Shown: positions 27,943-37,172, counted from the first letter of the stretch. The stretch: 64,000 bases of DNA from Rubidibacter lacunae KORDI 51-2 (GCF_000473895.1 NZ_ASSJ01000030.1:1-64000), one strand, 5' to 3'. The notes: generated by a model not told the origin, from the letters alone. Made by a program: numbers and translations.

Positions 27943-29187
27943 ATGAAGCGCTACGCTCAGAGTTGGGTTCTTGCCCTCGGATTGATGATTCGAATTGCCT
28001 GGGCAATAGCTGTTCCCGTCCAGCCCGTTTCCGACAGTATTGCTTACGATACGCTTGCCCGTTCGCTAGTGAGTGGGAGCGGTTATGGCTTTCAACCTGG
28101 AGACCCTAGTGCATACTGGCCGCCCGGTACATCGTTTGTATACGCTGTTCTCTACGCTATTTTCGGCACGAATTACCTCCCAGTTGTTCTTCTGAACTTA
28201 GGGCTGTTTTTAATCCTATCTGCTGTAACGATGTCCCTAACGGCGCAATGGTTTGGTCGCCGTACAGCTATTATTACCGGAATCCTGCTTGCTTGCTGGC
28301 CACTGCACGTGCAGATGACCACGATCTTGGCGAGCGAGCTGTTGTTTACAACTCTGGTAGTTGTTGCTTGGAGGATTTGGCTGAACGAGCAAATCACACT
28401 CCGGCTCAGGACAATCGCAGTTGGGATTTTGATGGGGGGCGCAGTCTACGTTCGAACGACAGCCTTACTCCTTCCCGGCTTGTTTGTATGGGTTCGCAGC
28501 ATTAAAATCCGCAAATTGTTCGAGTCAGCGATCGCCGGACTGCTCGTGTTGATTATTGCACTAGGTCTTGTCGCTCCTTGGTCCTACCGCAACTATCGCG
28601 TTCTCGGAGAGTTGGTGTTGGTATCGACCAACGGCGGTCCCGTGTTTTGGATGGGGAATAATTCCGAGAGCACGGGTGATTACATGCCATTGCCTCCCGA
28701 AGTCAAGGGGATGAGCGAAGTCGAGCGAGCGAGCTATTTGAAAAAGCTTGCTGTTCAACACGTTCGCGAGCAACCGCTGCAATTTGTCCGGCGTAGCGTC
28801 GTGAGACTATTCAAAACCCACAATCGCGAAACTATTGGCATTGCCTGGAATGCGATCGCGCTGCGAGAACGCTATGGAGACAAGTCACTGACTCTACTCA
28901 AGGCTTGGAGCCAGTTCTACTGGATTGCCGTGCTCGGGCTAGCCATTATTGGTACGATTCGCCTCAGCCGGCAAGCGGGATGGCTGGCGGTCATTGCACA
29001 CCCCGCAGTTTCGACATGGAGCTATTTTGCCGGTGTCCATGCCGTCGTAATAGCCAACGATCGATACCATTTCCCCAGCACGCCGTTCATTGCCATGCTG
29101 GCTGCTTACTCAATTGTGGGTATGCTGAGTCACAGCAAGACGGGAGCACGCAATAGTGAAGTCAAGGTGCTGGAAGCGCGCAGCTAA
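27943..29187 (+). CDS. GT39/ArnT-like membrane glycosyltransferase
   Basis: 414-residue GT-C-fold transferase that would move a sugar from a polyprenyl-phosphate carrier to an acceptor on the outer side of the inner membrane. The first periplasmic loop has the key acidic region PVSDSIAYDTLARSLVSGSG (about 28-47) and YWPPGTSFVYAVLYAIFG, as in PMT/ArnT proteins. About eight to nine further hydrophobic segments follow, and a soluble loop (VFWMGNNSESTGDYMPLPPE). The gene overlaps the downstream methyltransferase by one base (TAATG). First gene of a four-gene set; donor and acceptor are unknown. Confidence 0.8.
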   Translation: MKRYAQSWVLALGLMIRIAWAIAVPVQPVSDSIAYDTLARSLVSGSGYGFQPGDPSAYWPPGTSFVYAVLYAIFGTNYLPVVLLNLGLFLILSAVTMSLTAQWFGRRTAIITGILLACWPLHVQMTTILASELLFTTLVVVAWRIWLNEQITLRLRTIAVGILMGGAVYVRTTALLLPGLFVWVRSIKIRKLFESAIAGLLVLIIALGLVAPWSYRNYRVLGELVLVSTNGGPVFWMGNNSESTGDYMPLPPEVKGMSEVERASYLKKLAVQHVREQPLQFVRRSVVRLFKTHNRETIGIAWNAIALRERYGDKSLTLLKAWSQFYWIAVLGLAIIGTIRLSRQAGWLAVIAHPAVSTWSYFAGVHAVVIANDRYHFPSTPFIAMLAAYSIVGMLSHSKTGARNSEVKVLEARS

Positions 29188-29870
29188 TGAAAATGAACCG
29201 GGACCTTGCAACCGCGCTCGCCAGCTACCCACTCCTCATTCCACGCCTATATAACTATTTGCGCCTGGGAATTTTGCCGCTCCTCGACATCGCGGAAGCA
29301 GTGCCTCAGTTTGGAAAAGTTCTCGATGTTGGTTGTGGTTATGGACTCCTCGACATTTATCTCGCTAAGACGTCTAGCCAACGCTATGTAATTGGCAGCG
29401 AACTCAACAGCAAGCGCGTGCGCGTAGCAAAGCAAGCTGCTTGCGGCATCGAGAACGTTGAGTTCGTTCAAGAAGATTTGCTACGGGGGCAGCATGTCGG
29501 CGACATCAATTGCGCGATCCTCGTCGACCTCCTTCACCACATTAGTTACGAGCGCCAGCAAGCCTTGATTGCAGCCATCTGGGAAGCCCTTGCAGTCGGC
29601 GGAACCCTGATCGTCAAGGATATGGACGATCGGCCGGCTTTCAAATATTACATAAACCTTGTTCACGATAAACTCATGACTGGGTTTGACAAACTCTCGT
29701 TTATCAGTGCCGGAAAGTTGAGAGCAAACTTGGCAGCAAGAGGGTTTGTCGTGCATTCGTGTCGGACACTTCCGCATCCCTTCTACGCCCACTATCTCCT
29801 AACGTGCAAGAAGGCAGACTCGAATCTCTCCTCGCGAGACGTCGTCCACTTGCAGGAAGTCGAAGGGTGA
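29187..29870 (+). CDS. Class I SAM-dependent methyltransferase
   Basis: 227 residues with a Rossmann-type methyltransferase core: motif I KVLDVGCGYGLLDIYLA (about 45-61), the acidic SELNSKRV loop, EFVQEDLL, CAILVDLLHHI (motif IV, about 110-120) and GGTLIVKDMDD (about 140-150). The N-terminal and AFKYYINLVHDKLMTGF segments are amphipathic and may touch the membrane. It overlaps the glycosyltransferase and abuts the UbiA gene (TGA directly followed by ATG), so all three are co-translated. It could methylate the sugar or the lipid carrier; that is inference. Confidence 0.8.
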   Translation: MKMNRDLATALASYPLLIPRLYNYLRLGILPLLDIAEAVPQFGKVLDVGCGYGLLDIYLAKTSSQRYVIGSELNSKRVRVAKQAACGIENVEFVQEDLLRGQHVGDINCAILVDLLHHISYERQQALIAAIWEALAVGGTLIVKDMDDRPAFKYYINLVHDKLMTGFDKLSFISAGKLRANLAARGFVVHSCRTLPHPFYAHYLLTCKKADSNLSSRDVVHLQEVEG

Positions 29871-30806
29871 ATGGCCAGTAAACAGGTTGGCTGGCAACCC
29901 TACATTGCCGTACTCCGCCCCCATCAGTGGACGAAGAACCTCATCGTCTTTGCAGCCCCCCTCTTCTCATTTTCAATTAGTTGGGGAATTTTTTTAAAAG
30001 GAACTGTAGCATTCTGCCTTTTCTGCGTGACGGCAAGTAGCTTCTATATATTCAATGACACCCTCGATGTCAAAGCCGACCGCCGTCACCCCGTTAAGTG
30101 CAAGCGCCCTATTGCCTCAGGTGCCGTGCATCTCAAGATCGTGGTTGGGATGGCGGCTGTCTTGCTGGCAGGGTCGATTCTGACAGCGTGGTGGCAATCC
30201 CCAGTCCTAGGTGCGACGCTCTCAGGGTACGCTGTTCTGCAAGTCGCTTACAATTTAAAGCTCAAGCGGACGGCGATTTTAGATGTTGGGGCGATCGCGG
30301 CGGGGTTTGTGCTGCGTGCTTATGCCGGAGCAGCGGCAACTGAGATCGCACTCTCACCTTGGTTTGTACTCTGTACTGCCATGTTGGCGTTATTTCTGGG
30401 TATTGAAAAACGCAAAGCCGAGCTGTTATTAGTTGAGAGGACGGGACAGAAGGGGCGAAGTGTTCTATCGCGTTACTCCAAAGAACTCCTCGCCCGCATG
30501 GAAAACACAGTGACGACGAGTACATTGCTGACTTACTCACTATGGAGCGCCGGGCCGGTTGTGAATGGAGCACCGACGGCCTGGATGATGCTGACCGTTC
30601 CATTCGTGCTATATGGTATCTTTCGTTATCAACTATTGAGCGAGACCCACGCTGAATATCTCCGCGAGCAACCCGAGTCTGCCAGCAGACAGACGGAGCA
30701 CCCAGAGGAAGTTTTGCTTAAGGACATGCCAGTATTTCTGACTGTCACCGGTTGGGTCGTTGCCTGCGCGACAATCCTCTGGCTCGATCACCGCGGCATA
30801 GTTTAA
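29871..30806 (+). CDS. UbiA-superfamily prenyltransferase, decaprenyl-phosphate phosphoribosyltransferase-like
   Basis: 311-residue membrane protein with about nine helices. The first Asp-rich motif is NDTLDVKADRRHPVKCKRPI (about 61-80), the arrangement (NDxxDxxxDxxHPxKxxRP) seen in DPPR synthases such as mycobacterial Rv3806c, which transfer phosphoribose from PRPP to polyprenyl phosphate. The N-terminus LRPHQWTKNLIVFAAPLFS and LFLGIEKRKAELL (about 180-192) also fit this subgroup better than UbiA or ChlG. It starts on the base after the methyltransferase stop. The likely product is a polyprenyl-phosphate-linked pentose; the sugar is not provable by eye. Confidence 0.82.
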   Translation: MASKQVGWQPYIAVLRPHQWTKNLIVFAAPLFSFSISWGIFLKGTVAFCLFCVTASSFYIFNDTLDVKADRRHPVKCKRPIASGAVHLKIVVGMAAVLLAGSILTAWWQSPVLGATLSGYAVLQVAYNLKLKRTAILDVGAIAAGFVLRAYAGAAATEIALSPWFVLCTAMLALFLGIEKRKAELLLVERTGQKGRSVLSRYSKELLARMENTVTTSTLLTYSLWSAGPVVNGAPTAWMMLTVPFVLYGIFRYQLLSETHAEYLREQPESASRQTEHPEEVLLKDMPVFLTVTGWVVACATILWLDHRGIV

Positions 30807-31345
30807 TCGGATTCGCAATCAAGTCTAGAGAGTCCCTCAATACAGTATCGATTGAAGCATCAAGTTTTCGATTGCTTGCTGAAATCAACCTCTCGGTTTT
30901 ACAGGTGACCGGCATTCAGGTATTATCCTCGACCTTTATAACACTATTGCCCTCGCTGAAGATCTGGTATATTCGCCTCGCGCCTGCGAATGGTTAAAGT
31001 TGCAAAGGTATAGGGATTGAAGCTCTTTCTGCTCTCGAAAAGCAGTCATTGCGATCGCGTAGCTGCAAGGTCGCAGCGATTTGGAGTAAACGGTTTGAGT
31101 CGCGCAGCGCGCAAGCCGCGTCCCTTTGCCTTCCATAGGGCGATTGCCAAACGCGGGCGCTCTCCCAACCAAATCATCGCCTTGAAGATAGTTTCCATAC
31201 AGACGTGTTGTTAGCATGGTGGATCGGCCGGACCAGCATTCTGGTCGCTGGCTTTCTCCATCGCTTACTGTGGCTGGAGAAGCTCCTCGGAGATGGCTTC
31301 ACATTCCCTATGCCGAAGTGCGCGTCCCCATTCAACTCAAACCCG
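30807..31345. other. Gap between the UbiA-like and SMR genes
   Basis: 539 bases with no convincing gene. Small open frames (for example 31017-31214 forward) translate to Arg/Ser-rich sequence without family resemblance. The gap means the SMR gene may have its own promoter. Confidence 0.4.
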
Positions 31346-31705
31346 ATGAAAGACGATCCAACTACAGTCAGCTTGCTCCTTTATTTCTTGCTGCTCTTAG
31401 CTGCCGTTGGCTGTAACAGCATCGGACAAACCTTGCTCAAGCTCGGGTCCGGTCAATCAGTGCTCAATCCTTACATCGCAAGCGGCTTACTGGCTTATAG
31501 CATTGGGACGATATCTTACATTGCCTTGCTCAGCAAGCTGAATCTTTCAGTTGCCTACCCGGTCGTGATTGGCTTGACCATCATCATGACGACGTTGTCG
31601 GGGACAATGTTCTTACATGAGAAGGTCGCTCCCGGGCATTGGTTGGGGATCGGTTTAATGCTAAGCGGTATCTTGGCAATCACTTCTGCGGGTTGGCGAC
31701 AGTGA
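31346..31705 (+). CDS. SMR/EamA-like four-helix transporter (putative lipid-linked sugar flippase)
   Basis: 119 residues from ATG 31346, with four hydrophobic helices (about 8-27, 40-59, 65-85, 97-115). It aligns with EmrE-type proteins through NSIGQTLLKL and the closing HWLGIGLMLSGILAI. The membrane-embedded Glu essential for drug/proton antiport in EmrE (AEVIGTTLMK) is Asn here (CNSIGQTLLK), which argues against drug export and favours an ArnE/ArnF-like flippase role. The position downstream of GT39 and DPPR-synthase-like genes supports flipping of a lipid-linked sugar. The open frame extends to 31205 but that part is not SMR-like. Confidence 0.75.
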   Translation: MKDDPTTVSLLLYFLLLLAAVGCNSIGQTLLKLGSGQSVLNPYIASGLLAYSIGTISYIALLSKLNLSVAYPVVIGLTIIMTTLSGTMFLHEKVAPGHWLGIGLMLSGILAITSAGWRQ

Positions 31706-31799
31706 GCAGCTCGGGCGAAGCATTAAAAGTCGCATTTCTCAGTGCTGTAAGTGGAGCGTTCGGGACCTCAGGCACCCCCTACGACATCGAACCGCATGG

Positions 31800-33116
31800 T
31801 TAGCGATAGTCTTGACTTTGGATGTCCCGCAAACGAGCTTCCGGCCGCAAGAAGCGGTCCATCTGCGCCTCGAAAAACTGGCGATTGGCCAGCAAGTGCT
31901 TGGGATTGGGATCGTCCAGCGGATACAGCAATGCTAGGCGCAGCGCTTGAATGACCGCCGAGGTGACGTTGTACATCGATCGCTGGAAGGTAATTCCGAG
32001 CTGGATGAGGATATCGTCCTGTCCGCGGGCGTGCTCTTGGTAATAATCCCGCAAGTACGGCGGCAGAAAATGCATCATGTCCTGCATCAGCAGCGTCGGC
32101 GGAATCCCAGCCGAGCCGACGGGAAACACGTCAGCGTACAGAATGCCGAAATGGAAATCTTCTTGTTGCTCTGGAACTTGACCGGCTTGGGCGTTGTAGG
32201 ATTTGGTGCCTCGGAACGGAGACGTGCGGTAGAACACGGACTCTACGTAGGGCAGTGCTGCTTCGTACAACCAGGTGAACCCCTTCGACTTGGGCACGAT
32301 CTCGTAGCATTCCCCATCGACGTAGAGGTGGTGATAGATGGGTCGTCCGGCAATGGCAAAGATACCGTTCACCAGAAAGTTCATCGCATCGGGCACCCCT
32401 TTAAATCCGCCCTCATCGTAGATATCCGACATCTCGAAGAAGACCGGAGCCATGACTTCCCAAAACAACCCCAAGTTGGAGTAGTAAGACAGTTCCCGTA
32501 CCTTCTCGACGAACATCTCGGGAAAAACTCGATAAAGCGCCAGCATCGACGGATTTTTCTTGAAAAAGGCGCGAATGGCGCGATCGCAATTGGCCTTGTA
32601 TTCCGCCGAATCCAGATAGGCATCGAACTGGTTGACTGGAGCGTACATATGTCGGTGCCAGAACATGGCGCGCATGCAGGCTTCGGCAAACTCCATGTTG
32701 ATGCGATCGTGCCAGAGGTGGTGGAAAAGTTTGGGCAGTTTGCGCTTGACTTCGCCAGTTGCCATGAACTCTAGCAACTCGGGATGAGCAGCAGCGGTTC
32801 CGCGCCAAATCCGCAAATCTGCCGTATCTCCGGCGTAGTGATTGGGGCGTTCCAAGTACTCCTTAGAAATAAAGTACTTGAAGAATGGAAGCGGATCGAG
32901 GAATACATACTCGGCGATGTAGAGCAAGTCCCGCCAGTAAAAGTCCATCGGCACCGCGTAGGCTTTATAGATGCCGATAATTTGCATCAGATTCTCAGGC
33001 GTATCGGGCAGCATCGAGCCGCCTGCCTCCAGGCGATGGATTACCTCCGAGAAGGGATGCTGCGAAGGAGGAATGCGTGCGGGGTCAACTCCTCGTGAAG
33101 GCATCGTTGCAGTCAT
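31800..33116 (-). CDS. CO2 hydration protein (ChpX/ChpY, CupB/CupA family)
   Basis: 438-residue peripheral subunit that gives the specialised NDH-1 complex its CO2-to-bicarbonate hydration activity on the cytoplasmic side of the thylakoid. The sequence is strongly conserved over its whole length, for example GGSMLPDTPENLMQIIGIYK, HHLWHDRINMEFAEAC, YYSNLGLFWEVMAPVFFEMS and RPIYHHLYVDGECYEIVPKS. I start at MTATMPSRG (33116), not the in-frame TTG at 33137. It is third in ndhF-ndhD-cup. No cupS follows, which favours the constitutive low-affinity form (ChpX/CupB); this is inference, not read from residues. Confidence 0.92.
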   Translation of the reverse strand: MTATMPSRGVDPARIPPSQHPFSEVIHRLEAGGSMLPDTPENLMQIIGIYKAYAVPMDFYWRDLLYIAEYVFLDPLPFFKYFISKEYLERPNHYAGDTADLRIWRGTAAAHPELLEFMATGEVKRKLPKLFHHLWHDRINMEFAEACMRAMFWHRHMYAPVNQFDAYLDSAEYKANCDRAIRAFFKKNPSMLALYRVFPEMFVEKVRELSYYSNLGLFWEVMAPVFFEMSDIYDEGGFKGVPDAMNFLVNGIFAIAGRPIYHHLYVDGECYEIVPKSKGFTWLYEAALPYVESVFYRTSPFRGTKSYNAQAGQVPEQQEDFHFGILYADVFPVGSAGIPPTLLMQDMMHFLPPYLRDYYQEHARGQDDILIQLGITFQRSMYNVTSAVIQALRLALLYPLDDPNPKHLLANRQFFEAQMDRFLRPEARLRDIQSQDYR

Positions 33117-33180
33117 GGCTGGCTCGAAAGGAAACAACTAAACGCAATAATCGGGCAAATCATGTTCCAGGATTGCCGTT

Positions 33181-34740
33181 CTAGGACTGGCGCTCCGGCG
33201 ATTCTAGATTCGGTGCGATCGCAGACGCAAGGCTTTCCAGTTGCGGTGATTCGGGCGCGATCGCCGACGCAACCGTCACGGATGAAAGCGAAGCAACGAG
33301 TTGGGTTGCCGTGGCTTCGCTCCATCGCACCAGCCAGGTTGGCTGCACGCCTAGCAAAAAGATCGTCCAAGCCAACACAAGGGCTGGCGTGCGTTCGCCC
33401 CATTCGACTTGGGGGAAATAAGCGATCGCGTTATCGAGCTTGCCGAAGCAAGTGCGATTGAGCAGGATGACGAAATACACGGCCGTCAAGCCCGTCCCCA
33501 CCACGCAGATGAGGGTTGGAACGGGGAAGACCGCGTAGCTGCCTTGAAAGATCAAGAACTCTGCAACGAATCCAGCCAATCCGGGAATACCAGCGCTGGC
33601 CATCCCGCCGAGGATTAGCAAGGCACTGATAGTCGGCAAGCCCCGGACGGGATTGAGCAGACCGTTGAGCACGTTCAGGTCGCGGGTACCAACTTTTGCT
33701 TCCACGACGCCGACGAGGTGGAATAAAATCGCCAAAATTAGTCCGTGGGCGGCAATTTGCGAGACGGCACCAACGAAGCTGAGGGGTGTCATCGCCGCTC
33801 CGGCCAGCAGCAGATAGCCCATGTGCCCTACCGAGCTGTAGGCTACCATGCGCTTGATGTCCTTCTGCGCGATCGCCGCCATAGTTCCGTATAGGGCGAT
33901 CGCCGCCGCCCAGATAGCCAGCCAGGGAGCCAGGATCGCCCACGCATCTGGAAACAGGCCGATGCAGAAGCGGAACATGCCGTAGGCACCCAGTTTCGAC
34001 AGCACGCCTCCGAGCAAGATCGCCACCGGTGCGGATGCCGCTACGTAGGTATCGGGGAGCCAGGTGTGGAACGGCACGAGGGGAAACTTGATACCAAAGC
34101 CAATCAAAAGCGTTCCCAATAGGAGGAACTGCGCTTCAAGTGGGAGCGATCGCCCGATCGCGGCTTCGTAGTTGAACGAAGAGGCTCCGGTCAGCCAAAC
34201 CGATCCGAGGAATCCCGCCAGAATCAGCGCCCCCGATATCGCTGTATAAATCAGGAACTTCGTGGCAGCATAACCCCGCTTCTCGCCACCCCAAATCGAG
34301 ATCAGCAAATAGAAAGGCAACAACTCCAACTCGTATAGCAAGAAGAAGAACAGCAGGTTCTGAGCCAAAAATGCCGCGCTCAGTCCGCCGCTAGCGAGCA
34401 AAATCAGAGCATAAAACAGGCGGGGGCGGCTGGTATCTTCGCGGCTGCTAAAAACTGCAATCCAGGTCAGGAAAGAATTAAGCAGAAGCAATACCAAAGC
34501 CAGTCCATCGACGCCAAGGCGGTAGTCCAACCCCAGCACGTCGATCCAAGGAAGATACTCCTGCATCTGCAATCCGGGCTCGGCAATGTCGAAACGGCTT
34601 GCCAACCACAGCGCCCAGAATAGCGTTGCCGCCGACGCCCACAACGCAACCCAGCGCACCTGCTTGGTTGAAAAAGACTGCGGTAAGAGTCCGACGATCG
34701 TAGCACCGACAACCGGCAGCCAAATCAGTACGCTCAGCAT
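33181..34740 (-). CDS. ndhD: NADH dehydrogenase subunit D3/D4-type (NuoM family)
   Basis: 519-residue antiporter-like membrane subunit of the NDH-1 complex variant used for CO2 uptake. About 14 hydrophobic helices. Proton-channel signatures are present: the conserved Glu in LLYELELLPFYLLISIWGG (about 133-151) and the Lys-rich VPFHTWLPDTYVAASAPVA then KLGAYGMFRF. The gene lies between ndhF and cup with short spacers (36 and 64 bases), so the three form one operon. D3 versus D4 is inferred only from the missing cupS. Confidence 0.93.
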   Translation of the reverse strand: MLSVLIWLPVVGATIVGLLPQSFSTKQVRWVALWASAATLFWALWLASRFDIAEPGLQMQEYLPWIDVLGLDYRLGVDGLALVLLLLNSFLTWIAVFSSREDTSRPRLFYALILLASGGLSAAFLAQNLLFFFLLYELELLPFYLLISIWGGEKRGYAATKFLIYTAISGALILAGFLGSVWLTGASSFNYEAAIGRSLPLEAQFLLLGTLLIGFGIKFPLVPFHTWLPDTYVAASAPVAILLGGVLSKLGAYGMFRFCIGLFPDAWAILAPWLAIWAAAIALYGTMAAIAQKDIKRMVAYSSVGHMGYLLLAGAAMTPLSFVGAVSQIAAHGLILAILFHLVGVVEAKVGTRDLNVLNGLLNPVRGLPTISALLILGGMASAGIPGLAGFVAEFLIFQGSYAVFPVPTLICVVGTGLTAVYFVILLNRTCFGKLDNAIAYFPQVEWGERTPALVLAWTIFLLGVQPTWLVRWSEATATQLVASLSSVTVASAIAPESPQLESLASAIAPNLESPERQS

Positions 34741-34776
34741 AGCTTTCGAGGGTGAAATAGACGATAGAGAGGACCA

Positions 34777-36636
34777 TCAACTGCCGGCAAGCGCAGCGAA
34801 ATCCAACCAAAACGATCGTGTGATGAAAAGCGTAATCACTAACAAGCCCAGCGCGATTGTCAGAACGTAGAACTGGGTTTTACCCGTGTTGCCATATTTC
34901 AGCGCTTCCCCGCCAAACAGGGACGTCAGCCCGATCAGGTTAACCAGTCCGTCGACCACGTGGCGATCGCACCAGTCCACCACGCGCGAGATGATATCGA
35001 CGCCGCCGACGATACTGGCGCGATAAATCCGAGGCGTATAGAAATCGCTTGCCAACAAGTTCTGCACGAACGTCCAAGGCAAGCGGATCGGCTTGGCTGC
35101 CGGACCGAGGTAGAGCGCGCTACCGAGACCGCAGCCCCAAACGCTAGAGATGACGAGTAACAGAGCTACGCCTTTGTCGATCGCGGTAAAAGACGGCAGC
35201 AGTCCCAAGCTTTGTAAGACGAGGGGGAGATGCAGCGTCAAGGCAGCTGCAAACACCATCGGCAAGGTAACCGGCCAGAGATTTTCAGGCGATCGCTCCG
35301 ACATTTGCTGCGGGCGGTTGCCGAAAATGAGGCAAAAAACCCGCGTTACCCCAAACGCTGCCAGCGCGTTGACGACCAGCAAAATGCCCGCCAAGACAGG
35401 ATAAGCCTCCCATACACCATTGATGAGTGCGAGTGCGGCCCAGAACCCTCCTAGCGGCGGCATGGCAATCAATCCGGCTGCACCGGCTACAAAGGACAGT
35501 CCCGAGATCGGGCGGCGGCTCCAGAGCCCTCCGAGTTTGGTTAAATCCTGGCTGATACTGTTGAGGACGATCGAACCCGTACTCATGAGTAGGGCAACAA
35601 CCGCTAGCGCGTGTGTCAGCAGCAGCAGAAAAGCCACGTGACTTTGCTGCGTTCCCACTGCAACGAAGACCAGCCCCATATAGGCGCTCGTGAGATAAGA
35701 CAGCGATCGCTTGACATCGACTTGGGCGATCGCGATGGCCGTGCCGCCGAGCGCGGTGACAATGCCAATCGCAGTTACGGTTGCCATTACGACCGGGGAT
35801 AGAGCTAACACCGGCTCGAGCTTGGTCAATACCCAAGCACCGGTTGCCACCACGACCGAGTTCCGCAAGACGGTACTGGGATAAGGTCCTTCCATGGCTT
35901 CATCAAGCCAAAGGTGCAGGGGAAACTGAGCGCATTTGCCCATCGGTCCTGCCAGCAAAGCCAGCCCTACTAAGCTCATCAACGTCGGATCGACCTCGGC
36001 TGTCTGCGCCCATTCGGCAAGTTCGCTGAAGTTCCAGGTTCCCGCGATCGGATACAGCGCCAACACTCCCATCAACAACAGCAAGTCGCCCACCCGTTTG
36101 GTCAGGAAGGCATCGCGCGCCCCCGTCACCACCAACGATTGGTTGAACCAGAATCCAACCAGCAAGTAGGTGCCTAGGGTCAGGATTTCCAGAATGATGT
36201 AACTGAAGAAGAGAGAGTCGCACAATGCCAGCAAGCACATACCCGCTTCAAAGAGTGCTAGCAGCGCGAAGAACCGCGCCCAACCCCAATCCATCTCCAG
36301 ATACCCGATCGCGTAAAGCTGTGCCAGCAGGTTGATGCTCGTAACCAGCACGATCGCGCCGAGGTTAACCGCTGACACCTCCAGCGGCAGTGTCAGTGTC
36401 AAATCGGCAACCTGCAGCCACGGAAGCTCAAGGGTTAGTGGCGCTCGAGTTCCGAATTCAATAAAGCCAAGCGCGGCATGAACCAACGCCAAGCCCGTCA
36501 TCGCGAGATTGATGTATCCGGCCGGACGCGGTCCGGTACGTCGCGCCAGGGACGGAAACCAAAACATCGACAAGACCATGCCCACCAGTGGATAGCACGG
36601 AATTAGCCAGGCAATGCGAGCAAATACATCAGTCAT
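34777..36636 (-). CDS. ndhF: NADH dehydrogenase subunit F3/F4-type (NuoL family)
   Basis: 619-residue proton-pumping membrane subunit, first gene of the CO2-uptake NDH-1 operon. Conserved blocks include YAIGYLEMDWGWARFFALLA, LEILTLGTYLLVGFWFNQ, TKRVGDLLLLMGVLALYP and AQFPLHLWLDEAMEGPYPS then the antiporter-type LTKLEPVLALSP. The C-terminal part contains the long amphipathic segment expected for NuoL-like subunits. Shorter than respiratory NdhF1 as is usual for F3/F4. Confidence 0.93.
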   Translation of the reverse strand: MTDVFARIAWLIPCYPLVGMVLSMFWFPSLARRTGPRPAGYINLAMTGLALVHAALGFIEFGTRAPLTLELPWLQVADLTLTLPLEVSAVNLGAIVLVTSINLLAQLYAIGYLEMDWGWARFFALLALFEAGMCLLALCDSLFFSYIILEILTLGTYLLVGFWFNQSLVVTGARDAFLTKRVGDLLLLMGVLALYPIAGTWNFSELAEWAQTAEVDPTLMSLVGLALLAGPMGKCAQFPLHLWLDEAMEGPYPSTVLRNSVVVATGAWVLTKLEPVLALSPVVMATVTAIGIVTALGGTAIAIAQVDVKRSLSYLTSAYMGLVFVAVGTQQSHVAFLLLLTHALAVVALLMSTGSIVLNSISQDLTKLGGLWSRRPISGLSFVAGAAGLIAMPPLGGFWAALALINGVWEAYPVLAGILLVVNALAAFGVTRVFCLIFGNRPQQMSERSPENLWPVTLPMVFAAALTLHLPLVLQSLGLLPSFTAIDKGVALLLVISSVWGCGLGSALYLGPAAKPIRLPWTFVQNLLASDFYTPRIYRASIVGGVDIISRVVDWCDRHVVDGLVNLIGLTSLFGGEALKYGNTGKTQFYVLTIALGLLVITLFITRSFWLDFAALAGS

Positions 36637-37061
36637 CCATCATGCATCCTACGAGTCGGCGATCGGCGGGCAATGGGCGGCGATCGCGAAAAAGACTTAG
36701 CTAAAACCTATGGTTTACAAAGGAGGTATCGACAATTAACTATCGACAAGTACAGCATATCCCGAAGCTTAAGAAAAGTGGAAGGGTTGCAATGGGTTTT
36801 CCCCATCCCCGAGCTCGGTCCATACCGATCGGCACAGTTTGGGCAGTCGTGCAGGCAGATTTTAACGTTAGCGATTCAGCCAGGGGGGTGGTGGGGATCG
36901 TGCGCCTGACGCCGGTCGCCCAGCGGGGTAGCGCGTAAGCTAAAATACCATTTAGTTTGTTTGTGCGGGTTGGGAATCTGTATTTCGACAGAGTTCGACC
37001 GCAATCGACCAAACCTTATTAGCGGCCTTTCAATACTTGCAATTGCTTCTGGAGGAACCTT
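36637..37061. other. Divergent region ndhF / petM
   Basis: 425 bases between divergent genes, holding the promoters of the ndhF-ndhD-cup operon and of petM. A TAAAAT hexamer near 36940 could be a -10 box for petM. A GGAGGA ribosome-binding site at 37051-37056 serves petM. No LysR-type (CcmR/CmpR-like) operator is obvious. Confidence 0.4.
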
Positions 37062-37172
37062 ATGGGCGCGACCGAACTGATCGTAAAAGCAACCGTACTG
37101 TCGATTGTTATGACCCTGTTTGCCGTTGCATGGGGTTTCTTGATGCTCAAGTTGCAAGGCAGCGAGGAATAA
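37062..37172 (+). CDS. petM: Cytochrome b6f complex subunit PetM (subunit VII)
   Basis: 36-residue single-helix subunit of the thylakoid cytochrome b6f complex. The start MGATELIVKATVLSIVMTLF leads into AVAWGFLMLKLQGSEE; the ending (AWGFLLLKIQGGE in relatives) is diagnostic. A strong GGAGGA ribosome-binding site lies 5 bases upstream of the ATG. Length matches the family (about 35). Confidence 0.92.
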   Translation: MGATELIVKATVLSIVMTLFAVAWGFLMLKLQGSEE

